Of a DNA stretch of 64,000 nt, positions 45,354-54,638 are shown in pieces. Where the stretch lies: positions 692,156-756,155 of the forward strand of contig NC_053120.1 of assembly GCF_010015445.1 (NCBI RefSeq), in the 5' to 3' direction. Numbering within the stretch: position 1 is the stretch's first letter; each line of letters opens with the position of its first letter. Origin of the DNA: Perca fluviatilis (Eukaryota; Chordata; Actinopteri; Perciformes; Percidae). The notes beneath the pieces were generated by a model. It did not search any database. It saw only the letters and a program-made list of their open reading frames with translations, and was not told the origin of the DNA. A program made the translations under genes and the position numbers.

Positions 45354-45821
45354 TGTGACATCATGGTGAATTGTCGTATAGAAGTATAGAAGAGAACTAT
45401 AGAACTATAGAAGTATAGAAGAGAACTATGGAAGTATAGAAGAGAACAATAGAACTACAGAAGTATAGAAGAGAACTATAGAAGTATAGAAGAGAACTAT
45501 AGAACTATAGAAGTATAGAAGAAAAGTAGAACTATAGAAGAGAACTATAGATCTATAGAACTATAGAAGCAAACTATAGAACTATAGAAGTATAGAAGAG
45601 AACTATAGAACAATAGAAGAGAACTATAGAACTATATAAGTATAGAAGAGAACTATAGAAGAGAACTATAGAAGTATAGAAGAGAACTATAGAACTGTAT
45701 AAGTATAGAAGAGAACTATAGAACTATAAAGTATAGAAGATAACTATAGAACTATAGAAGTATAGAAAAGAACTATAGAAGTATAGAAGAGAACTATACA
45801 TGGGTATCCTGTGATGTCACA
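45354..45821 (+). repeat. AACTATAGAAGTATAGAAG minisatellite between inverted flanks
   Basis: More than 400 bp of AGAACTATAG and AAGTATAGAAG units of variable order (45383-45797). Just outside are TGTGACATCATGG (45354-45366) and CCTGTGATGTCACA (45808-45821), a short inverted pair, so the array may be the expanded core of a small foldback or MITE. Confidence 0.85.
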
Positions 45822-45877
45822 CATTAAAGCTGGCGCCATCTTTAGGACCGCCCAGGTACCGTAAGTAAACAGTAAAC

Positions 45878-45930
45878 ATGCCTTCTATCTGCTGTGCCCT
45901 GGGCTGTGATAACAGCAAGTCAAAAAAATA
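45878..45930 (+). pseudogene. THAP domain first exon remnant, ISL2EU-like copy 1
   Basis: The start codon at 45878 gives MPSICCALGCDNSKSKK, closely matching the THAP start at 51287 (MPSVCCAVGCNNKKGDPK). It is cut off after about 50 bp by a LINE fragment. Confidence 0.7.
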
Positions 45931-45937
45931 ATAATTA

Positions 45938-46143
45938 TTGGGAGGTGGAGCGCTACCGGTTAGATCTGGTGGGGCTTACCTCTACGCACAGTCTCGGTTC
46001 TGGAACCATACTCCTGGATAGGGGTTGGACTCTTTTCTTCTCCGGAGTTGCCCAGGGTGTGAGGCGCCGGGCGGGTGTGGGGATACTTACAAGCCCCCGG
46101 CTGAGCGCCGTTACGTTGGAGTTTACCCCAGATTTAGAGAAAC
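45938..46143 (+). mobile_element. Rex3-like (RTE) LINE endonuclease fragment
   Basis: The open stretch encodes WEVERYRLDLVGLTSTHSLG followed by SGTILLDRGWTLFFSGVA and RRRAGVGILTSPRLSAVTLE, the N-terminal endonuclease part of fish Rex3/RTE ORFs. Only about 65 residues remain. It is inserted within or next to the THAP exon remnant. Confidence 0.8.
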
Positions 46144-46149
46144 TCAAGG

Positions 46150-46325
46150 TTTCTTGAAGAAAACCTGCTCCCGACCAGGTTAGGTTCACAGACTCAGTTA
46201 CCATAGTAACTGACTCCGAGGTTAAGTTACCTCTCTTTCTGGAACAGAAAACCCAGAGTTTCCCTCATCTCAGGGTTAACAAACTCAGAGTTTTCACTAA
46301 ACCTGCTTTCTGGAACGGGCCTCTG
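46150..46325 (+). mobile_element. Harbinger-type MITE fragment
   Basis: The right end AACCTGCTTTCTGGAACGGG and internal GTTAACAAACTCAGAGTTTT words resemble PIF/Harbinger MITEs of fish with GGCCCGTTCCAGAAAG ends. The left end is missing, so the assignment is tentative. Confidence 0.4.
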
Positions 46326-46354
46326 AGCAACGCAAAAGAAAAATAAATAGTTAC

Positions 46355-46750
46355 TAGGGCTGTGCAATTAATTGAATTTCGATTTCAATTTCGATTTTGG
46401 CTCCCAACGATCACCAAAATAGTATAATCGAGAAAAAACGATTATTTTGCCATGTTCCGTTTTGCAAGAACACTCTTATTTTGTCTTGTGTTCTGAATGA
46501 CACGCGCATGCGCACATGCGCACATCCGCACGCGCACATCCGCCCCTCCCGAAGCCAGTCAGGGAGGCAAGTCGTGTGCATGTCATCCGCTGGGATTTAA
46601 AAACTCAGCGCGAGTAAAAATGGCAGCAGCGTTTGGTGAGCAAAAAAAGGCAAAACCAACTCAGTACCTTGACTGTGTTGATGCGATTTGTACATTGCAG
46701 CCACTCAAACAGGACCGAGTAACACGGCGGATATTTAAATTTTTTTTTTA
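46355..46750 (+). mobile_element. 5' fragment of a hAT element
   Basis: Starts TAGGGCTGTGCAATTAATTG, with CGATTTCAATTTCGATTTTG words, then a short frame (MAAAFGEQKKAKPTQYLD) ending in a T run. This is a hAT-type left end plus leader; the transposase body is absent. Confidence 0.55.
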
Positions 46751-46822
46751 AGACTTAGTTAAGGTGGCAGGCATGTGTTGTTAAGGCAGGCCGCCTAAAC
46801 TGGAAAGTGCTGCGGGAAACAC

Positions 46823-47200
46823 TGGACTGCTTTGAAATTTTTATTGAGAGACCTACAAACATACTCACAATATAAGCACCACAATACTGCCAAGTACTTG
46901 ATATCAATAACTTCACAGGGAGTCATATCATTTGTGTCTCGTGGCTGGGGAGGGTGAGCAAGTGACAGGCACATTACAGAAAACTGTGGCTACCTGGAAA
47001 ATCTGTTACCTGGTGATTTGGTCCTAGCAGATCGAGGGTTCACAGTAGGAGATGCTGTGGGATTGTACAGTGCTCATCTCAAAATACCTGCCTTCACTAG
47101 AGGGAAAAAGCAACTGCATCCAAGTGAACTTGAGTATTCAATGGGGCTAGCAGCTGTTCGAATTCATGTTGAACGAGCGATTGGTCTTGTGAGCGGCTGA
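46823..47200 (+). pseudogene. DDE_Tnp_4-type transposase catalytic part, ISL2EU-like copy 1
   Basis: DNA matches the intact-order region at 52840-53230. It encodes [66 protein letters not shown] and [16 protein letters not shown]. The three catalytic acidic residues are visible (DCFE, ADRG, HVERAIG). At least two frame breaks occur before 46990. The THAP part and the upstream helix-turn-helix are separated by the LINE, MITE and hAT insertions at 45.94-46.75 kb. Confidence 0.85.
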
Positions 47201-47934
47201 GGTTATGTTTTGCTCCGGCAGTCGCCAAGGTTTGGTTTATGGCTGTCGCCGACATTTTTATTTGCCTTTCTCATTTTGCCTTCATTATTTTGCCTTTCTT
47301 ATTTTGCATTTATTTTTCACGGGTCTGATGGCTATGGATATTGGCCAAGATTCCATGTGTTTATTATTTTGCGCCGGTCATATGCCGAGGTTTGGTTTTG
47401 CTTACACCGGTGAGTGCCGAGATTTAATTTCGTTCGTTCCACAGATTTGTGGGGCTCATGAGGTATGTATGTGCCAACCAGTCCTCTTCACTAGTCGTCA
47501 TTTTGGGGGATATGTTTGGATTACACTAACCCTTTATGACATTTGGTTTCGATGGAATGTGATGGAAAATTTATAAATTGCACATGTATTGTTACTGGAA
47601 GGTGACCATGTACAATAAACATCACTAAAGTGTTGTAATTGAATGAATAAGAATTTATAGCCAATATCAATATACACACACATTTGTGATAGTCTACTTG
47701 TTTTAGAAACAAATAAACAAGACAAACACAAACAATTTTACATTAAGTCATAAGTAACAGCCTTGTCTAAAAAAAGAAAGATTCAAATATATATTACATT
47801 TGTACACAATTGTTTAACATTGGGACACTAAGGAAAACTGTTACTGACACCCATGCTATTGCGAGGGGACAACAGATTGGCAAATGTTGCACAGAGGACA
47901 GCACACTCTGACCATCTTGTCCAATCCAATCCAT
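47201..47934. other. no gene recognised
   Basis: AT-rich DNA with TTTTGCCTTTCTTATTTTGC repeats at 47256-47310. Short frames have no recognisable similarity. A dispersed repeat tail follows at 47935. Confidence 0.4.
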
Positions 47935-48013
47935 TTTATTTATATAGCACATTTCAAAAAACAAAGGTTTACAAAGTGCTGAACAAGGGATAACACGTAA
48001 AAACACATATAAA

Positions 48014-48595
48014 CACATTGTTACGACCCCACCTCTGCAGTGCAGGGGAGGTTCCTCCTACAGGCAGAGGGTCGTTAGTGATTGGAACCACCTGGGCTCA
48101 GCGTATTTAAGCTGTTGCTAACCACTCTGTTTTCTCTCTCTGCTCCTCCAGGTATGATCCTGTTTCCTTTGTTCCTTTATAGTTTTACTTAGTTTCAGAG
48201 GTGTATAGTCCAGGTGCCAGAAAGTAGAAATCCTGTCCAGCAGCTGTCCCAACCATCACTAAACCAGCTCCTCTACCAGGTAGAGGAGCTCGTTAGTGAA
48301 AACACCTGTTCTAGATGTAGAGGCAGATCCCAAAACATGGCAGGATGTTTACTTTCTGGCACCTGGACTATACACCTCTGCTTAGTTTCCATTCAGTCAT
48401 TTTCACACATACAGACTCACTCATCCATGCACTTTACAGACACCTTACATTATGACATTCTCACACCTCATTCCTTTTTCTTTGTTTAAAGTTAATAATT
48501 TTGGTTTACAATAAAATATCTTCTTGATTGGCCTATACTTGTTGTTGGTGTCCCCTCATTCTTTGCCACAGGCCATGAGCCTGTTTGTGACACAT
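48014..48595 (+). mobile_element. solo LTR, Gypsy-like ends
   Basis: The LTR-like segment 48019-48590 begins TGTTACGACCCC, has AATAAA near 48511, and ends with GAGCCTGTTTGTGA. It is flanked by CACAT on both sides (48014-48018 and 48591-48595); the exact right edge is ambiguous by two bases because of the CACA overlap. TGTTACG ends and a 5-bp duplication suggest Gypsy. No internal region is present. Confidence 0.65.
48188..48388. mobile_element. Tol2-like hAT MITE, 185 bp, inside the LTR
   Basis: The element 48196-48380 starts CAGAGGTGTATAGTCCAGGT and ends with the exact complement; the perfect inverted repeat is at least 30 bp. The flanking 8-bp duplications are CTTAGTTT (48188-48195 and 48381-48388). 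CAGAGGTG ends are the Tol2/hAT signature. It inserted after the LTR did. Confidence 0.95.
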
Positions 48596-48599
48596 AGAA

Positions 48600-49490
48600 C
48601 AAATAAAAACGAGGCATTACAAAAAACGATAACTAAACTAAAACTGTAATGTCTGTTTGCAAAACTAACTAAAATGAAATAGAATTATTGAGTAAATGTC
48701 CTTAGTTTTCGTCTTTGTCAATGTTTTCACAGAGCAAATAACGTTATATCTTTCAGAGTTGACATTTCCGAACATAGACCTGTTTTATTCAGTCTATGCC
48801 GTAGACATATAGTTTCCGACTGGGAACCCAGAAATTCCGACATTCCACGTCAAATTGAACACAACATGTCCGTATCCGTCACCTGGTATCATCGCGGTAC
48901 CGAAAGTCGGAAGAAAGCGGCAGAGTCCTATCTGATTATGAATGTGTCAGATAAAAGCAAGTGCCTCGCAGTGGATGGTGGTAAAATAAGTGGACAATTA
49001 AGAGTAAAATCCCACGAATTTGAAAGTACATTTGAGAAGCGCGCTCAAGGAGGCTAACCTAGCTTACCTTAACAAGCAGTGACAGGGTAAGGAGAACGCA
49101 AAGCCCCCTTCCCCCAAAACAGAAGATATAACCCCGGTACAGGGCATGGATGTATGGGGCCAGGGCCAGGCAGCATGACGGAGACAACCGCAGGACAGAG
49201 AACACTACAGGAGGGCTTTCACCGGCGACCCGATAGCTGCTGGTTAGTAAATACGCATGGACACTAAAAGCGTGAGGAAGCGTGGGTTAATATGTGTGTT
49301 GATACTGGGATGTCTAGCTACACAACAGTGTGAGTCGATTGACTTCAAAAAGTTCATCACTTTACTCGAACCAAAGTTCAAAACACTTGTTTATGTATGT
49401 CTTCTTTAGTCTGTTGGCTATTTAGCATTTTTCCTGGCACAGTTACTAACACATTTTGCACTTACTGCAGCATCTTGTGTAGACTGTTTA
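48600..49490. other. no gene recognised; one 63-residue frame
   Basis: A frame at 48866-49057 (MSVSVTWYHRGTESRKKAAE...) precedes AGGCTAACCTAGC-type sequence. It may be a transposon leader exon, but no domain is recognised. Confidence 0.25.
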
Positions 49491-49494
49491 CATA

Positions 49495-50170
49495 CAGTAT
49501 CTCACAAAAGTGTTTTTTACATTTTAGTAAATATTTCATTATATCTTTTAATGGGACAACACTGAAGAAATGACACTTTGCTACAATGTAGTATTACATG
49601 TACAGCTTGTATAACAGTGTAAATGTGCAGTCCCCTCAAAATAACTCAACACAGCCATTAATGTCTAAACCGCTGGCAACAAAAGTGAGTACATCTCTAT
49701 GTTAAATTCCCATAGAGGCAGGTAGATTATTATTTTTAAGGCCAGTTATTTAGTGGATCCAGGATACTATGCATCCTGATAAAGTTCCCTTGGCCTTTGG
49801 AATTAAAATAGTCCCACATCATCACGTAGCCTTCACCATACCCCCCACATCATCACATACCCTTCACCATACCCCCCACATCATCACATACCCTTCACCA
49901 TATCCCCCACATCATCACATACCCTTCACCATACCCCCCACATCATCACATACCCTTCACCATACCCCCCACATCATCACATACTCTTCACCATACCCCC
50001 CCATCATCACATACCCTTCACCATACCTAGAGATTGGCATGGGGTACTTTCCATAAGATCATCTCTCAATGCAAATCAAACCAGCTATTAGGCTAACTGA
50101 AATAAAACCATGCCAATCTCTAGGTATGGTGAAGGGTATGTGATGATGTGGGGGTATGGTGAAGGGATTA
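49495..50170 (+). mobile_element. Tc1-derived foldback with internal minisatellite
   Basis: Begins CAGTATCTCACAAAAGTG right after a TA, with GGGACAACACTGAAGAAATG and ACAACACAGCCATTAATGTC-type words known from teleost Tc1/mariner non-coding elements. A 30-bp unit CCCTTCACCATACCCCCACA + TCATCACATA is repeated about seven times (49830-50025). A hairpin follows (AGAGATTGGCATGG at 50032 and its complement near 50108), and the complementary arm contains only one to two unit copies. The right end is lost where DIRS sequence begins. Confidence 0.75.
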
Positions 50171-51255
50171 TGAATCAATAAATTGCTAGCTCTGTGAGAG
50201 AAGGAAGCACTACTGGTACAGGGCTGGCTGCCGGGCAGAGGCTCCGAAAGGTCTGGAAATGAAAACGAGACAAAGCATCAGCCACAGAGTTATGATGCTC
50301 AGGGACGTGGCGAGCAGTAATGATAAAATTGTGAGTGACTGAAGATCAGGTGATGATTCTCGTCAAAGGCATTATATTACTACATGAAGAGCGCCCTCTA
50401 TTAATAATGTCAATAACACCCTGATTATGACACAGGACCAAAATCCGCTTCTGTTTCCATAGACCGCCCCAGACGCGGCAAGCTATATCAATGGGGTAAA
50501 TCTCATAGAGAGCAATGGAATCAGCAGGGGAAAAAGTGGGAGGCCAGTGGCCAGCGAACCACTGCCCTTGAAAATAACCCCTAAACCCCGCGGGAGGGGC
50601 AGCATCAGTGAAAAGCAGCAAAAAATCAGAAGAATGTACCAAATCGTCATAGAAAAAAGAAATGCCATTCCAGTCATCCAGAAGTGGAGACTACCAAGTG
50701 CAAATCAGTGGCAGCCATCATCCAGGGACAAAACATCATGCAAGTCAGGAACAGAAGACGCCAAATCAAGTAATCTGGAGATGAAAGAGCGCCCCTGCGG
50801 AATGATGCGCATGGCGAAATTCAAATGCCCCAGTAACGAGAGCAAGTGCCGCTTAGTTACACTCAGACAAAAAGGACGCAGCTATGCCGCGAATGCGTTC
50901 CAACTTCTCAAGCGGAAGAGACGCTTCCATGCGAACCGAGTCGAGGGTGATGCCCAGAAACTCCAAACGTGTAACAGGACCAATAGTCTTCACCTCAGAC
51001 AAAGGGACACCGAGGGAAAGAAAACAACGTCTCAATTAGCCCAACAAACCAACACTATCAAAAGGGGGATCAACAAGAAGAAAATCATCCAGCAAATGAA
51101 TCACCGAAGGAACCCCAACCCTGTTAAGCAGGATCCAGCAAAGTGCCTCAGAAACATGATTAAATATACACGGGCTGCTCCTGCACCGAAAGTCAGACGC
51201 ACACTAAAATAGAATTTGGAATCCCACCTGACCCCACCATTAAACGCAGAAAAGA
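50166..51255 (-). pseudogene. DIRS-type retroelement: RT palm and RNase H
   Basis: Read leftward from 51255: WDSKFYFS, then LNRVGVPSVIHLLDDFLLVD with the reverse transcriptase Asp-Asp pair, then LEFLGITLDSVRMEASLPLE, then RNase H (LLLFTDAAPPAGFRGYF, SIALYEIYPIDIA, RILVLCHNQGVIDIINRG) and HNSVADALSRF near 50240, ending at a stop near 50170. This order and wording are characteristic of DIRS1-like elements, which replicate through a tyrosine recombinase; that gene is absent here. Several frame breaks (for example about 51040-51130 and 50650-50850). It continues the RT that begins at 61.4-60.8 kb. Confidence 0.85.
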
Positions 51256-51286
51256 AAAAAAAGAAGAAGAATAAAAGGAACTAGCT

Positions 51287-51732
51287 ATGCCTTCAGTATG
51301 TTGTGCGGTAGGGTGCAACAACAAAAAAGGAGACCCCAAAATATCCTTTTACAGACTACCTCAGGACGAAAAAAGACACCATCAGTGGCTTGCAGCCATC
51401 AAGAGGACAGACTGGACACCAACTTCAAACACTTGTCTGTGCAGTGCTCATTTTGTCTGTGGTAAGTGTGGATGTCAATATATTGTTAACGGCTAACGGC
51501 TAACGGTCGCTAATCACCAACCTAAAGATAATAACATACAAATCTTTCCAAACAGTATTAAACAGTCAGGGTGAATTGGTTCATATACTGTCTAACAGCA
51601 TGAGTTTAGTGTCAAAGGTCAGTTTATCGTTTAATAAAAACTTGTTACAATATCTGGTAGAGACATCACATCAGTCATAAACTGAGGATATTTGTTCAAG
51701 CTTAGAACCAGTTTAAGATTGTAGTCTGAAAA

Positions 51733-51821
<89 letters not shown>

Positions 51822-53375
51822 TAAGACTGGTGACATTAGCAACTGGTTGGCTAATCTGTTTACACATAACATTAGCAGCCTGGAGCATTTGTTGGAGTCA
51901 CCGTTTTGCAAAGCATAGCACATATGAGTTCTTCAGTCCTTATTAACTTCACATACTAGTATTGTTTATTTTACTGACATTGTAGCTTTCTTCCAAGTTG
52001 TTGACGTTTAGAGATAGTTATTCATAATCGAAATTTTACTGTGAATTATTTGTCTCACCAGGTGTGAAGAGCCAGAACCCTCTGAACCCTGACTTTGTCC
52101 CAACAATATTTCCGTACCTCAGCTCCCCCAACAAGAGGAAGAGGATTAAGCAAATGACGCGATTCAAACAAACACAAGAACTGAAGAGAAAAAGAGCAGT
52201 TAGTTTGGACAGACGAGAGACTGGAAAAGAAGAAGAGGGAGTGGAGATGGACAAAGATGACAGGCAAGAGTTTGACAGAGAAGACATACATGAGTTAGAT
52301 GAAGAAGATGGACAGGAAATTGACGGGGTAGATGAAGAGCCTGGAATGGAGACTAGCAGTGATGTAGGGTTAGCTCTAGGTTCCTGTGGAAATGCCTCTT
52401 GTGAAGCCACAATGAAACAATTAAATGAGGAGTGTATAAGATTACAGACAGAAATTTGGAAGCTCAAGGGTCAACTAAAGTCATTGTCTTTCGACCAAGA
52501 AAGTTTGAAGGACAAAGATGATAAAGTACATAAATTAACTGGCCTGCCTTCATATGTAAAACTAATTGTTGTTTTCTCTTTTATCTCATCATTCCTAAAG
52601 TTGAAATCCAGTTTGTCCCCTTTTCAGCAGTTTCTTTTGACGCCTGAGAATGAACTTACCACTTTTCTTTTTAGCTCATGTATTTCATGTATCAACGTCA
52701 ACTGTTGGTTGGGTTTTCAACAACACACTGAATGTAATGAATATCAGGCTGTGTAATATCATAAAGTGGCCAAGCAGAGATCAGATCATTTGTAGTCTCC
52801 CAATGTGTTATAGAAACGGCTTTGAAAATTGTACCAGTATTATTGATTGCTTTGAAATATTTATCGAAAGACCAAAGGAAATGAGAGCAAGAGCACAAAC
52901 GTATTCTCAGTATAAGCATCATAACACAGTTAAATACCTCATCTCCATATCTCCACAAGGGGTCATCAGCTATGTTTCGAAAGGTTGGGGCGGGAGGACA
53001 AGTGACAAGCATGTGACTGAGCACAGTGGATTTCTTGACTTATTGTCCCCTGGAGATGTTGTTCTCGCAGACAGGGGGTTTAATGTGCCAGAGTCTTTGG
53101 GTCTTGTTAATGCTTGACTCAAGATACCGGCATTTACTAAAGGAAAACAGCAGCTTCACCCAGCTGAAGTTGAGTCATCGCGGGGACTGGCAGCAGTGCG
53201 CATCCATGTGGAGAGAGTTATAGGCCTCGTACGGAATAAATACACCATTTTGCAAGGAACTATACCAATAACTCTGTGCTACTCAACCCCAGATGGACTC
53301 ACACCTCTGGACAAGATGGTGAAAGTGTGCTGTGCCCTCTGTAACCTTTGCCCCCCTGTTGTTCCAGCGGAGTGA
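51287..53375 (+). pseudogene. THAP-DDE transposase of an ISL2EU-like transposon, copy 2
   Basis: Exon 1 (51287 to about 51460) is a THAP zinc finger (CCAVGCNNKKG, FYRLPQD, WLAAIKR, CLCSAHF) ending at a GTAAGTG donor. Exon 2 starts after CTCACCAG at 52061 (VKSQNPLNPDFVPTIFPYL), with a basic stretch, an acidic stretch and a coiled coil (ATMKQLNEECIRLQTEIWKL). Then come a helix-turn-helix-like region and the DDE_Tnp_4 core: [55 protein letters not shown] and [11 protein letters not shown]. It ends near 53375 with [15 protein letters not shown]. Breaks: a one-base deletion near 52645 and a TGA at 53115-53117. The THAP finger would bind the element ends. Confidence 0.85.
51735..51820 (+). repeat. 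GT microsatellite in the THAP intron
   Basis: Uninterrupted (GT)n of about 85 bp between the two transposase exons; frames on both strands are artefacts. Confidence 0.97.
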
Positions 53376-54514
53376 ATACATTTGTGTCAATACATTCATT
53401 TCATGTCATTTATTAGTCTATTATGTCTTTTAAGTGACATTAATAAGACACACAGGAAACTGTTAATGGCTGATACAGTACAAATATTTTATTTATTTAA
53501 ATGTCAAACTTCTTAAAAACAGAAGAACAAGACCAGTAAAACTCACTGCTTATTAATTAATTTAGCAGGATATGGAATTGGATAAATAGGATATATTTTC
53601 AAGATATAAATAGTATATATAGTAATAGCATAAATAGTATTTACAATTTGCCAGACAACTAGACAGGGCAGTCAAATCTAGTTTGCAATCTCCAAAATTA
53701 GTAGGCTATTTTAATAGCTTAGTATTTTATGTACTAAAAAGGTAGGTATAAAGGCTTTAGGCTGCTCTTGTAATGGCAAAAATTACATTTAAGCATAATT
53801 CCTTATATTTTTATGTTTTATTTCTACTTTAATTCTCTCACAAATGCTGAAAGAGTTTCTCATTCCCACATGCAGATTTTGATTCTAACCTTGTGAGACA
53901 TCCAGTCTGGAACATAATGTAAGCACGGTTTGTCTGAACAGATAGGGGCTACAAGGTCGCCCTAAAACTCTCTAGTTTTCCCATGCCAGTTAAGATGTAA
54001 CTGGGGGGTGAAAGTCGTACAGGGAGGAGGAGGCGAAATGGCTCCAAGACGTCTCTTGCATTTCTCTGATTGTCTTCATGTGTATCAGATTGCCTGTCAA
54101 AATTGTAGCGTCATAATAATCCAAGTGTGTGTGTGCTGTCACTCTGAAGGTGCATATAAGCCTGGTGTTCTGTTCACTCATTAGAGAAACTGACTCCACA
54201 CTGGGCTGCGGCCTTTTGTGAAATCATGTTGCTCCTATATTTGCAAATATATCTTTTTTAATAAAATACAAAAACCCAATTTGGTTTTAGTCTCAGTCTG
54301 TCTTATTTGTTTCAATTTACTAAACTCTGAAATTTCCCCCCCTGCTGCAAAGGAAACTTCCATAACACTCTACACTACTGTAGGCCCAGTTTAATATGCA
54401 ACTCAATTTTATAAAATATATGTAGTAGGGGGTCCCTGCTCCGTCTCTTTCAGTTAAGAGGTCCTTGGCTTAAAAAACGTTGAAGACCCCTGCTCTAGGA
54501 GTAACAGTCTACCG

Positions 54515-54601
<87 letters not shown>

Positions 54602-54638
54602 AGCCAACACAACAGGGAATCTTAACTAATACAGTGTT
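53376..54638. other. spacer between convergent transposon genes; GT microsatellite
   Basis: No gene seen. A (GT)n tract occupies 54520-54600. The spacer lies between the transposase (plus strand) and the nuclease gene (minus strand), which converge here. Confidence 0.6.

Noticed and set aside
47018..47200. Independent 60-residue gene
   Set aside because: It is the last intact-frame piece of the DDE transposase remnant.
50547..51212. 221-residue plus-strand frame rich in Lys/Arg
   Set aside because: Antisense to the DIRS reverse transcriptase and RNase H, which have clear motifs.
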